Source: Rachycentron canadum (Eukaryota; Chordata; Actinopteri; Carangiformes; Rachycentridae). From it: a stretch of DNA of 64,000 nucleotides. This document shows, piece after piece, positions 13,901 to 25,792 of the stretch; the stretch's first letter is position 1; each line of letters begins with the position of its first letter. Position numbers and translations under genes: made by a program. The notes under the pieces were generated by a model. The model had not been told where the DNA came from, ran no database searches, and saw only the letters and a list, made by a program, of their open reading frames with translations. The stretch spans positions 10,013,762 to 10,077,761 of the forward strand of contig CM076650.1 of assembly GCA_038496675.1 (NCBI GenBank). The letters run 5' to 3'.

Positions 13901-15482
13901 GACCAATTAGAGGACTCCTCCAATGAAGCTTATCCAACTATTTTGTTTCAAAGCATATTTTGAGGATGACTCTAACCTTTAAAATAAAGCAATGAGGTTC
14001 AGTGAGATTGGTTGCTTCATAAATATTGCCCTGTTAGAAGGATAATCAAATTAACATAATTATTTCAGAGCTGCCTTAGGCAAGTGATTCATTCAGTGTC
14101 AAAGGGCTTGTGTCTCGCTGCAGGGTTGGATTTGATCAATTATATCCTTATACTAAAGTCAAATGCATGAATTTTATTTTAAAAAATATATTAAATTCAG
14201 TAATTTGTTACTTTTTGAGTAACTTGGAATTCAAAAACACCTTGACACAGAGCAGGTGGATTCAAATTTAGAAACAGAGCTCTGGGTGTCTACGCTGCCC
14301 GATATAAACACAAATCTGCAGAATTAGCCTAATCGGTGACTGTGGCCGGACAAAGTCTTAACAACCTTGTCAAATGCTTTGTGCCTTTCAGAATAGAGAC
14401 TGTGTTCTGGCCCATCAGTTTCATAAGGCGTACATTATGGATCGTTGAGTATGTTGAGACACCCATAGCAGGGGATCTGCTGGCATGCTTGATTCCCACA
14501 CTCCTCGGCACAAATATTACAGCCATAAATGGTGTAAAACACAATGATCCGGGGGCCAAGGCCATCTTCCTCTCATCTATCATTCAATCCTCTCTAATTA
14601 GGGTCTTTTTGTCATAGTGAGAGAGGGGCACTGAGTAGCACTTCTGGAGTGTCAATGGTACAAAAGAGGGGGTCTCATTTCCATCTGACAGTGTGATGGA
14701 GATTGAATGTGAGCTTTAGGAAGATAAATGGGCATCCCGCAACCCTCCGACACTATCTGCAAAGCTGCTCTATAACCCTCCTCGGGGGAAAAGCTTAACG
14801 GTTAATATTTGGGGCCTCCTTTCGTTAAGTTCTGGTTTGGTTTGTCAATAACTTGTCAGGTCCCCAAGTCATTTCCATTAAATTAGTGAATACATTCAGG
14901 GGGAAAAAAAAAAAAAAAGGAATTGAAAGCACAGAAAGCATGGATAATGTTAAAACAGTCAAGGATACTTGTATTCTTATTGGGTTTTTGCAATTACAGG
15001 GTAGAAAAAAATGGATTCGCCAGTTATGTTTTAAACAATAAAACAAAAAATAGCAAAATGTGAGAAATGGTTTGAATGACAGCAATCATACTGAGAGAAG
15101 AATATAAAGATATTTTTCTTGAAAACACAATTATAAAATATTTTGAATATTTCCTTTGAGATAATTGCTATAATAAATACAATTTTAAAATACATTCAAA
15201 ACAATTTAACGAAAACATGCTGACATACGTCTTTAGTTCTGTTCTATGTGCACCATAATTTGCATGCCAATTTTTTTCTCTGTCATTGTCATTTGTCAAC
15301 AATCAGTTATTACAACTATCATTTCATCATCAAGTTGTTATTTAAAAAAAATAATAATTGGGTTTATTGTTTTAACTTAAAAAAAAGGTAATTATTTAAC
15401 TCACTGAAATAATCTTCATTTGTGACAGAGTGTGGGCGTGCACCAGAGGGGATGAGTGAATGTAATTGGGTGCACATGTCAA
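10968..15482. other. Non-coding stretch, GC-rich ORF patch then AT-rich
   Basis: Between 11455 and 12081 the sequence is relatively GC-rich and open on both strands for about 65-105 codons in several overlapping frames. No frame has family features, and this pattern suggests conserved or regulatory DNA, or chance. A T22 run lies at 12767-12788. From 12790 to 14300 the sequence is AT-rich with nothing recognised. At 14336-14617 another frame of 93 codons is open, with no known domain. A minus-strand donor-terminated open stretch ends at 12341 (see findings). Confidence 0.45.
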
Positions 15483-15513
15483 TGTGTGTGCGTGTGTGTG
15501 TGTGTGTGTGTGT
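15483..15513. repeat. (GT)n microsatellite
   Basis: GT dinucleotide tract of about 31 bp with one CG interruption near its start. It creates spurious open frames on both strands. Confidence 0.92.
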
Positions 15514-17989
15514 ATTTGTGTGCAGGGAGGGGTTGGTCTCTCTCCCTAACAGCCCCAGCGGCCCTGCTTTAGGCCCGGTGACAGGGCTCTGTCTCTCAGC
15601 CACACTTGACTGGGTCCCACTGACACTCAACTGTCAAGCCGGCAAGCCCTCAACCACCGCCCTAACATGCTCTACAGCTTCACCCAATTAACTTGCTTTC
15701 ACTTGACATCGCGGCAAAGAGCTTCATAATAGGTGGTCAAGGTGCAGTGTGTCTGCTTTCGCCCCTCTCTGACGACTAGCAGCGCACATACACACACACA
15801 CATTCAAGCGTTGCCCCAATCATCCACCCCCCTCTACTACCTCTCAATGCTTTTGTGACCCTGTAGGTCTAGCAGGCCTCTCTTGGCTGCCTCTGCCTGT
15901 TCACTGCACTGTGACAGCGGGAGAGCATTGATCCAGGAGTAGGATGCAGTGGGGTACAAACGGTCTTGCATGGAAACCTACGTACAATAATCCTTCTGGA
16001 CACGACTCAGACTTCTCACTATGGGACACAAAACTACATATGCAGATATGCACGTTTTTGTAGATCTACGCTTGCATGAATGCCTGCAAGCACGTGTTAA
16101 CATGCGTCCATGCATGCTCTGTAGTTTGATGTGTGTATGTGTAAGATATAGGTGTGCATTTCCAAATGTGACTGTGCAAGTGTGGGTGTTTGTGGAGCAC
16201 TGTGTGGCTCTCCAGCTCTCTCTCTATTAGACATTTAGTTGGACACCAAGCCAGACTGGGCAAAGGAAAGAAAGCGATTTGACCCCCGACTGCCCGTTTA
16301 GGGAAGAGGGTCTTGAAGCATGTCAGCTCCGCTCAGGCTCCACTTCCCCTCTGTGTCCTTCCTATTTTTTCCCTAGTGCCAGGCCCAAACTTTGAAAACA
16401 TCCACCTTAATAGGACCTAGTCAGCGAGAGCTACTCTTCCGTCTATCAAACTGTGATCCGAGGTGTCAGCTTGGGCCGGCTTTGACAGAATGTCTCCAAA
16501 CGAACAGTACAATGGTGTTTCCCTCCCCAGCACTCGGCTACTCTAGTGTAGCCCCCTGGCTGCCTGGCCTCTCCATCTCACTACACCACCTCTCCCGTAG
16601 TTCACCTGCTTGATTTCACCTCTTAAAACACCTTGCAACAGTGGGTTGACTGACAGCCACAAGCCAGCCTAATTGTCTTCTTCTCCAATTTAGAGCACAT
16701 TGGAATGCTTCAGTCTTATTTCCCTTCTTAAGGAGATGAATTTCTTCCTGAAGAATGAGGAAATATTAAAGAGCTTATCATTATTTAATCACAACGGCTC
16801 ATCAAACATGTACTGTAGTTTTGCTAGAAACTGCCACGATGAAAGCAAAAACAACGCTTATGTAGCTGGAATTGTACATTTTCTAAATTATATGTGGAGT
16901 TGTTATAGAATTTAGGAACTAAAGTTTTATGTGCCTGGAGTGATTTGACCCAAAACAAATGCCTCATACCCCAAACTCCAAATCGTGTATGTACAGAAAA
17001 TAAATATTGGGTTTAAATTCCCACAACATAACAATCCCAATTCATCCATTCTTCACTCTGCCCAAAATAATACAATTCATAGCTGTCAGGCCCTATGGCT
17101 TCCCAAATTTGAACAGCATCGATCGAGGATATTGACCATTCACCAGATGCAACTCCCTGTGTTTTAACAGTGCTGAAATTATATCTGGCCTTCCTATTAA
17201 ACAATAGGCTCCCCAGCGGTCCACATTACAGCGTGATAAGTGAAAACAAAATACGAGAGGTGAAAATTAACATTAGTAACCATTAGACATGCATGAATTT
17301 GTATTACTTGCAATACCCAGATGGAAATTACTAAGATGTTAATGAAGATAACTATTCCATGCAATAACATCACCTCATTTTGTGTGGAATATGTAATACT
17401 CGATACTCCTGAACCTTTATATCTTCAATGCTGTGCCTCTAGGCATCCTGTTCACAATGGATATCCTCTGAAAAGATTGAGAGCGTTAGGTAAGAGACTC
17501 AGAGAGCTCACTGTTGCTGTGACCTAAGTGTTGTTTGGTTTGGTGATCTGATTGTGCTGTTGAGTTTTAACTATTAATACACAGTTTGGGGCTGCATTAG
17601 AGTATGCTTGAACCACCAGAATCTCTCTGATGACTTCCACAGCTGAGGCTTTGTCCAATAAATTAAAAATAACACAGCCAGCTATGTGTGAATCAGAGCT
17701 TCTTTCGCACCCCAGACCATTTTAGGTAAGGGAAAATAACGTCCTTTCTCAAGGCTCAGAGTCCAGGAGTACAACTGGAGAATAGGCATGTGGTTTCATC
17801 CAGAGTTTCACAGCACACCTGAGCTGCAGTGTAGTGCTGGTCCTGGTCTCTCCTCAACCGAACGCACCCCTTTGGCCGGCAGTGTATTTTGTCATTCAAA
17901 TTGTATGAAACTACTGCGGATTACCATGAGGAGGAGGCACTTCAGCTACACACTGAAGCCTCTTAAAAGCACTACTTGGTGTTCTTTTC

Positions 17990-17992
<3 letters not shown>
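15514..17992. other. Non-coding stretch
   Basis: No gene recognised. Sequence at 15540-16620 is moderately GC-rich with several open frames under 90 codons, none with a domain. 16620-17700 is AT-rich. A short cassette ending at a GTAAGA donor at about 17490 has a pyrimidine-tract acceptor about 47 bp upstream but is too short to support. Confidence 0.45.

Positions 17993-18062
<70 letters not shown>
17993..18062. repeat. (GT)35 microsatellite
   Basis: Pure GT repeat of about 70 bp. The Cys-Val and His-Thr frames crossing it are artefacts. CA-rich simple sequence resumes at about 18220-18275. Confidence 0.98.
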
Positions 18063-18063
<1 letters not shown>

Positions 18064-21000
18064 TCCCAATCGGCTGTGCTGGTGTTAAGATGGCAACACT
18101 TGCCCCTCTAACCATCACTGAGTCAACAAATGAGTCTGCACTAGGTACTATTGGAGGAGCTCCCAGTGGTTTCCGAAGTTCCTGCCAGAGCTGGTCGGAA
18201 CACACATACTAATACTTATGCACACACGCACTTTCTCAGACACACACAAACACACACAGACACACACACACAAACCAGCTAGTCCCAAGGACACTCATGC
18301 GGTTTCACATCTAGTCAACCACCCAAACAGACCATCTTGGGTCTTCCAGTTCACTTTAACATCCATATCCACAAAGAGAGCACTGGCACAATATTAATAA
18401 CACTTAATTATTTCCTCTGACCTAAATGATTTCTTTATGGTGCTGTGGAAACAGCAACCCGAGTCATGAGTTGGGTTTTAATCTGGCTCTAAGTCATAAC
18501 AGTCTTCAGCGAGCACACGTGCACACACAACACACATGAACACGCACACATACACATATAATGCCACATACAGTAGTTGCATGATGAAATATGCTCCCAA
18601 CAGGTCATGCGTTTGAGTTTTGACTGCATTTTCCTCCTAGCGTTTCTCAGAGTCTCAAACATGTAATATGAGTGAACTTTGCTTGTTCTCACTGTATATT
18701 AATAATACAACTGGAACTTTGTGTAAATATTTCTGCATTGGCTTCACCAGCATTATGCCCCGTTTTATGTTTTATGCTTCAAATTCCACGCCATTGCAGC
18801 TTCCTTTAGTGAATTTTCAATTCATATCAGGATAAGCGGTCTGTTCTCAGGAGTACCATTAGAATAAGACAAGTATTTAGCTTCAAGGAAAAAGCCTTTG
18901 AAATGAAGCCCTCGCAGTAATAGCAGAAGTAGCAACATATCAGGGAGGGAGAGACTCATTATTTGTCAGAGCAGGATGTGGCTGAGAACAATTTCTGGAC
19001 AGACTTTACATACAGAGGCCTGTATGTTAGTTGTCCCATTGTTTCCCCATGAATCATATTGTCCAGGTCATCTGTTGCATTAAGTTCCATTTTAGTGCAG
19101 TTGAATTCATTATTTCATTTTACATTTAAGAAAAATATGAGCAGCTGTATAGCTGTACTGTGACTTGGCTCTAATCCTGTTTTCAAGGAAGAAATGTTTT
19201 CAAGGAAGAAATCGCAGTCTGGAAAAGAATTAAGCAAGAGACGGCGTAAGGAAGAGAGACAGACGGGTGTGAATGGGAAAAGAGGAGGAGGGGGCAGTAT
19301 TTTAATGCCTGTTGTCACCACGTAATGTCCTCAACACGACAAAATGCTGAAGCAGAGAAACCAGAGAAGACTTTTATAAAATCCCCCTGCTGCCTCCAAC
19401 ATATCTCTGGGATATTCCGAGAGCAAAACGTATAAATCTGGGTCTTTTCACATCCAAGTCCCTCTCCTGAACACTGAATTCACACACATACACAAGCACA
19501 CATGGACACGCACACAGACTGAGGCACACTAAGTCCCACATGACCTATGACTGCAGTTTGAATACACGCTGCACACTACTGTGCCCTCGTTGGAGCCAGT
19601 CTTGGCTGGGTTATACTGAGACTATAATAACATGCTCTCAGCAAGACAAGGTGTTGGTCCTGTCTAAACTGTCCTCTTACCATGTTGCTGAGCTAAATTA
19701 AGAATTTCTTGTCATCTTTACTACCGTGACATTTAGCAGAATGAGTCATACCTCAAAGGTATTTGCAGGAGGGTTAAATCTGTACTTTTTCTGATTATTG
19801 TTTAACACAGATGAGAAAGCCAGAGAATCCCGTGGCCATTGTTTAGTAAGTTGTCTCTTTCATTCGCCAGTTGTGTTCCATAGCCATGCCATGATTTGTT
19901 TTTAATTTACTTTCTCTTCCCACAGCTTACATTTTCTCTCCATCTCTCATCTTGTTATGTGCTTGTGGGGTGCACGCAGACTGTTTGTGAATGAATGTGT
20001 GTGTCCTCATGGATTTATTTATTTGTTTCGGTGAACCACAAGCCGGTGAGCTGAGGGGGAACCGTCGTTTTGCGTAAACAGTCATGAAACACAAGGGAGA
20101 ATAGCGAGGAGAGAGGGAGAGGAGAGGAGAAAAAACATTTTGGAGGAACAAAAGGAAGACATAGGTGCAGCATGTTTAGGAAAGACTGCGACTATCCTGC
20201 AATGCCTGGGGCCACAGCGACGGCAAACATGGCCAACTCCCCTCCCAGAGCTTGTCGACAGGAATTTAATGCTGGCTCTAATGTCTGAACCGCACAGCAG
20301 GAAAAGGAGGAGGAGGGGAAGGTGGGATAGGAAATACTCTACCCACCTTCATGTCAAACACGAGACCGTGTGCGACTGTTTCTGTTGCTGCCACCTGAGG
20401 GACACATTAACATCCTCCCTGCTCCCCACCAGCCTTGTTCCTTTCCTCAAGTCACACTCATACACATACAGAGACACGATTGCACAAATATAAACAGACT
20501 CTCTTTCACAAACTCGTTGACTGTTTGTTGCTTGCCCCTAGGGTCTATTAGGTCGCAAGACCAGGCCTGTCCCCATATGGAGGCTTTTGGTCCCACGCCC
20601 AGTTTGATTTCCCTCCTGCCTCCATGATTAAATCAAGCTGGACATTTCTGTGGAGGTGGGAAAGAAGGAGGGAGAGTCAGAAGGGAGGGAGAGAGAAACT
20701 ACTGCCAAACCCAAGGCAAGCAGCGACACAGTGTTCCAGACAAGTCACACAAACTTGTCTTCCTCTCTCTCTCCTTCCACCTTTCCCTCTTTTGCCTCTA
20801 TCTTTGCATTTGTTCCATGTTTAAAATATGAATCGATGTATACAGTATACCCTATGACTCTGAGAAGAAAAAAATGTCATCTGTAGAGGAAGGGAATGGC
20901 AAAGTCTTTTAAAAGGACATAAATCTAAATTAGGCTGAAGGACGTGGTGAGAGGATTCAGTAGTTGCGAACACATTCATGGTCATCAAGCTGGGCGACGC

Positions 21001-21323
21001 AGCAGGGGTGCAAGAATGTGGGACAAAAATCTGCCAGCTGGCGACAGACTGCAGGACGTTTAGAAAATCTGCTCAAATGTCCACTCAAGTCTACTGACTT
21101 CACTGGCCTGTCACTTTAGGTATGTTTTTACCTAAAATGTTATCGGAGATTAGCCACCAATATCACTCACAAAGTTACTAATGTCGATAATAATGTAACA
21201 TAAGCAATACCAAAATGTATACATCCATCTAGGTTTGTTTTTCTGTGCAATCCATTTAACAAGCCCAATGTAATGTCAGTGAGTGATGAGTCAGAAGGCT
21301 GTGGTTTTTGTGGGGATGTAGCA
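18063..21323. other. Non-coding stretch with small tandem duplication
   Basis: No gene recognised. CA-rich low-complexity sequence lies at 18220-18275 and 18515-18555. A 17-bp exact tandem duplication lies at 19178-19211. A purine-rich segment at about 20095-20135 and a GC-richer segment at 20140-20330 contain open frames of up to 117 codons without domain features. The last 400 bp are AT-rich. Confidence 0.45.
19178..19211 (+). repeat. 17-bp direct tandem duplication
   Basis: The unit TGTTTTCAAGGAAGAAA occurs twice head-to-tail (19178-19194 and 19195-19211) with no mismatch. It looks like a recent replication-slippage duplication. No function is inferred. Confidence 0.9.
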
Positions 21324-21352
21324 AACAACAACAACAACAACAACAACAACAA
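21324..21352. repeat. (CAA)n trinucleotide repeat
   Basis: CAA/ACA trinucleotide repeat of about 29 bp, with one imperfect unit at the left edge. It reads as poly-Leu on the minus strand, which explains the Leu-rich frame there. Confidence 0.9.
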
Positions 21353-21655
21353 GCTGGGCTGGCCCAGTATTATGTGTCTCAGGATGATGACATAATGACA
21401 CAGTGAGTAGGAGGTAAAGAGCAGAACAATAATCATTCATCCCCATCAACTTCTGGCTCTGTTACACAAACCCTCATTGATCTTCCTTCCCGCTTTGTGG
21501 CAGCCTCACTGACATAAACAACTAAGTAATGCTATTAATGCACACACACCTAGATACAGTGAAATATCACAATGTAATATCCCATCTTCAAACAAACACA
21601 ATTCCAGAGGGGTGCCTGTGTATCTTCACAGAAATTAAATTAATTTATTAATTTG

Positions 21656-21660
<5 letters not shown>

Positions 21661-21690
<30 letters not shown>
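21661..21690. repeat. (AT)15 microsatellite
   Basis: Pure AT dinucleotide run of 30 bp, immediately upstream of the duplicated assembly junction. Low-complexity sequence such as this, together with the following poly-G tracts, may have broken the assembly here. Confidence 0.95.
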
Positions 21691-21694
<4 letters not shown>

Positions 21695-21715
21695 ATAAAA
21701 ATCTATGGGTCTGCA

Positions 21716-21973
21716 CTCACATAGATAAGATGGAACTCTAAACAGCCCAAACCAATTTACACACCAACTCCTTCCACCTCCTCACATACAGCCCCATGAT
21801 GTTTAAATTAAAGGGGGGGGGGGGGNCTCACATAGATAAGATGGAACTCTAAACAGCCTTCATTGTCTGGCTTTTTTTTTTTACTCTGGAGGCCTTAAAC
21901 CAATTTACACACCAACTCCTTCCACCTCCTCACATACAGCCCCATGATGTTTAAATTAAAGGGGGGGGGGGGG
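21716..21973 (+). other. Duplicated contig ends around a single N
   Basis: A block starting CTCACATAGATAAGATGG at 21716 ends in thirteen G at 21813-21825 and a single N at 21826. The same block restarts at 21827 and ends in another thirteen G at 21961-21973. The copies are identical over 32 bp at the start and over the last part (AAACCAATTT through the G run). They differ only in an internal segment of about 40 bp (about 21859-21897, including a T run) that is missing from the first copy. This is what two overlapping contig ends look like when joined by one N without merging. A true tandem duplication is less likely, because the N sits exactly at the copy boundary. Confidence 0.85.
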
Positions 21974-22191
21974 TTGGTCGGAGTGGGGAGCAGTGTAAAG
22001 GAGAGAAAGAAAAAAAAAAGTTTCCTGAACATAGTAGAAAATTATTTTCTCTGGACAGTTTTAAGAGTCGACATCCTGTGCTGGAGTTCTCTAATCATCA
22101 CCAGTGCAATTTACAATCAGAACACACAGCAAGCCAGTTCAGACCAGCTCATCTGTTGACTTTGGCCCCAGCTGAGCTCCGCGTCCTGCTC

Positions 22192-22198
22192 TGTGTGT

Positions 22199-22253
<55 letters not shown>
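22192..22253. repeat. (GT)n microsatellite
   Basis: GT repeat of about 62 bp with one CT interruption near the start. A shorter CA tract follows at about 22582-22603. Open frames of up to 131 codons on the minus strand run through it and are artefacts. Confidence 0.96.
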
Positions 22254-22255
<2 letters not shown>

Positions 22256-25200
22256 CTGTTGCCATTTGAGACTTGGGTGACTCGGCACTGGGCCCCGACA
22301 AGGGTGGGGTGAACCTCTGTGGGGCTGAGGCGACCGCACACATGCACATGTTCCCTCTCGCTTTCATATACACATTTGCACGCTGTTCTTTTTTGCACAC
22401 AGACACACACCATAAATGTCCACTGTACAAACATGGAAATGCACTTGAACACATGCGTGCATGTAAGTAAGATTTGGGCATAACGGAGCATTTGATAAAC
22501 GTAGATATGCACGCCACCAGGAGACTACTGCAACACACACAGCCAAAAACACAATTTAGACAGATGTCTTACCACAAAAATTCAAACACACACACACACA
22601 CACGTATGCATCGAGAAAAAAATCTGCTCCCTCTCCATATCTGCACTCATTCAGTGTGGCCCTGGTTCACAATGCACAGTCCTTGTATACATCTGTGTGC
22701 ATGTGTGTGTCACACTCAGGATGCTCTCCCACCCACAGTTCCCTTGGCTGGCCTCCACCTAGCCCAAGCCCAGTGCGGTGCTGCTGCCTTGCCGCAGGGC
22801 TGAACACAGCTCACTGTGTGTCTGCCCCCTCACAGCCCCAGACTGTCCTGACCAATGTGCTTCTGATTAGGTGGCTTAATTACAGCTGTAAAAACAATGT
22901 TGATATAAGCCTCAAAATTGCAGTGTGTCAGATACTATTAGCCAACCTTGGACTCCAGCCATTGTTATCCAACTCCTCCAGCGCCCCCCCCCCCCCATCC
23001 CCTCCTTCCATACTTTTCTTCACCCTTATGATTTTTCTTCCCCCCTTCACATTTTCTTTCATGCCATAAGCTGCAACACAGTCATATTCTAAGAAGCCAA
23101 ATGGCTTGCAAATAAACAGCAGTGGCGTGCAGACTGACCTTGACCTAGTCAGAAAAGCACTGTAGAATATCAGCATGTTAGAAAAATGGGATAGTAAAAA
23201 CAACAAACAAAAAAGAGAAGCTTTCACTTTAGGCTTATCAGGTGTGAATTACACTTTATTTCTTCAATTGGCTTTTTGGCCTGTAATGTTTGACCTTTTT
23301 TCGCGGTCTGTGGTTGTTCAAAATAATTTTGGTTCTGCAGTTGAGTAAGAGGATATTCTATTTGCAAACATTATAAGGCAGTGAAGGCTTCCAGATAGGG
23401 GAGGTCAGACAGTCTGGGACAGGACACAGGGCTGTGTGTTGGGCTCTTTGTGTTTCAGTGACAGTGACTAAGGAGCGGGTGTGTGAGGTGGGCCAGAAGT
23501 CTGGTCCAGGGAAAACTCGGCAACACCGTTGAGTGGAGGCAAGGAAGGAAAGCAAAGTAAAAACCTCAAGTATGCAAATCCTGGGTGGTCCCATCTTTGG
23601 ACTGCTCTAAGAGAAAGTCCCCTTTTTTCGTCTGTCTCCATCCTTGAGGCAACTTCAGCCTCCACTCTCCTGAGAACCAGGTGTTGTGGATGAACGGCGG
23701 ACATTCATCAGGCTCACTTACAGCTAATCAGCTGAGTTAAGACAAGAGGCAGTGGAGAAACCAACAGGAGTGGGTAGAATTTGACAAAAAGGCGGCAGAG
23801 AGAACTGAGGGACAAGCCAAGGGCGTGTTTCCAAACCCTGCAGGCCTCCACGGTGGCCTGCCTTACCCCTGTGGCCTCCTCAGCAGCTGGCACTTCAAGG
23901 TTTCCCAAACGTGTAATGCCAGGGCCCCAAATCCAACACTGGCATGAAGAGCAAGACAGACCAGAACGAAAGCTAGGAAGCAAACTGCCCAGGCCTGTAT
24001 TGATTCTTGTGGACCAGGCAGGGTGTGTCTCTGCATTTCCCAGCCTTGAAAGGCCGTCTTGTCACTAAAGGTGGAGGCAATATAGTATGCCATCGTTTGA
24101 ATAATTGATGACTGATTCCTAAGTAATCAGTGTCCTCACAAGACAATGCATTCTCTCTCCCTGGTGGAGAGAAAGAGCTCGGCCTGTTTTTGTCCCGATG
24201 CCTTTAGAAGCGAAAGGTAAAAGCTTTAATGCACTGAAGCCACTGGAAGTGCTGCTTCTGAAGGACTCCCCCTGGAATCAACGGGGATGGTGTGTCTCTC
24301 CTTATGAGGGGGCCTATCAGATTGGCCTTCCAGTAAAGGGAGTGATAGAGAGACAAAGTAGGGGAGGAAGATAGCGTCATTGAGTGAGAAAGTGTGTCAG
24401 AGCAGGAAGGCACGTGCATGCATTTAGATGTGTGAGTGCACAATCGTGTGTATCTGCCGTAAAATGTATACTAAGTGTAAAGTTTGTTTAGGTGGTGAGT
24501 ATGAAGGTATTTGTGCTCTTGTACAAGACTGTTTTCATAAGTGCCCGTGAGTGTGAGTGAGTGTGTGTGTGTGTCCTGGAATGTGCAGCCCCTTCCTCTA
24601 AACAGGAAAGGAGCACAGTTAATAGCATCACCACCCTTTCCCCTTGTACAGAACGGTGGCCAGACCAGAGGAACTTTAACCATAGGCCAATCTGATTCTG
24701 TTCTGAACCCTTTTCACAGTAATATCCCACACAACATCTGATTTCCTGAAATTTCCCTCAAATTTGCTGTCTACAAAGCACCTGGCAGGAGACTTAAAGA
24801 TACCTCTATCAAGCTGTTTGCATATCGTTTGTCTGCAATCTACAGGATATGTGAACAAGGCAACAGAAAAACAAGAACTAGACAGTTGAGAATAGGACGA
24901 GCCAGTAACTTTACCACTTAGATAACTCTACTTATCTAAACAATAGCGGGTAATTAGTAAGTCTGTGTGTTGTTTCTTCAGGAGAGCCGGGCCGTGAGGT
25001 CGGGGCTGCTGTGTCTGTTGCAGTGGGGTCTCGCAGGGCCTGTGTGCATTTTCCATGAGGGCTCCTTGTTACACAAAGAGACGTCTATTCAGCCTCACAC
25101 AAACTGTTCTGTTATCACCTCATAGACCAACCCCCAGGGTCATACAACAGTGTCCTGAAAAGACACTAAGCATGAAAAAAAAACATACAAGGCTAAGGCT

Positions 25201-25550
25201 CCTGGGATCTGCACAAAGACTATTACATGTAGTGTAATAATTGTATTCGTCTTGTTTAAACACATGTACACCAAAACAATATCATTGTCGCTGTGCTTTT
25301 ACAACCCCCAGCATAACCCACTTTATTAAATCCCCTAGATTGCATCCGTCCTCTGTAACCAATGATTCACTTGTAGGTCTGGTTATTGTACGTTTTATGG
25401 GTAGCACAGGGCATTAAAAACCATAATGAACTGAAAGCTGGAATCAAATCCTTGCTTAAATTGTTATTGTACTCAACTGTGTTTGTTTGGGTTTTTTTTT
25501 TTTTTTTTTTTTAAATCAAATTATGACTTTATGACTATTATGACTATTTA
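22254..25550. other. Non-coding stretch with GC-rich ORF-containing patches
   Basis: No gene recognised. C13 tract at about 22984-22996. 23400-24080 is relatively GC-rich, and an 89-codon minus-strand frame ends next to a strong GTAAGT donor (plus-strand ACTTAC at about 23718), but no family resemblance is visible. A plus-strand open stretch at 24982-25125 after a strong acceptor is listed in the findings. A T21 run lies at 25492-25512. Confidence 0.45.
22877..22899. promoter_or_regulatory. Possible enhancer core (homeodomain + E-box + Sox motifs)
   Basis: Within 23 bp there are TAATTA (22877-22882), an adjoining CAGCTG E-box (22883-22888) and AACAATG (22893-22899), which resembles a Sox site. 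Clustering of these three binding-site classes is typical of vertebrate neural or developmental enhancers, but each motif is short and occurs often by chance. Cross-species conservation would be needed to support it. Confidence 0.25.
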
Positions 25551-25792
25551 AGCTGTAACAATTATTCAGTTCAGCAAATCAATAGAAAATGTATCAGCAA
25601 CTTCAGTCCTTGCAAAAGTGCCATGAATTTGACGGTTCCAGCTTTTCAAAGATAAGTTTGCTGAACTTACATTAGTAAATAAGTGTCAGACTACTGGTTG
25701 GACAAGGCAAAACACTGGGAAATTATAATGTGCATTTTTCACTATTTTCTGAACCTTTACAAAATGTGATAATTCGTGAAGAAATAATCGAA
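25551..25792 (-). repeat. Relic of a dispersed teleost repeat, copy 1
   Basis: The segment resembles a short interspersed repeat I remember from many fish genomes. One consensus end reads like GGGCTGCAAC followed by ATCGATTA-rich sequence, and its interior includes a 'CACTATTTTCTGA'-like stretch. That stretch is present here at about 25740-25752 and again in the copy at 44903-45131. A TTCCAGCTT-like block and an AAATAATCG end also fit. The copy is heavily diverged. Strand is given relative to my remembered consensus. No coding capacity. Confidence 0.55.

Noticed and set aside
23714..23983. 89-codon minus-strand frame ending beside a GTAAGT donor
   Set aside because: The only strong acceptor lies 10 bp from the donor. 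The longer frame has no acceptor and no domain.
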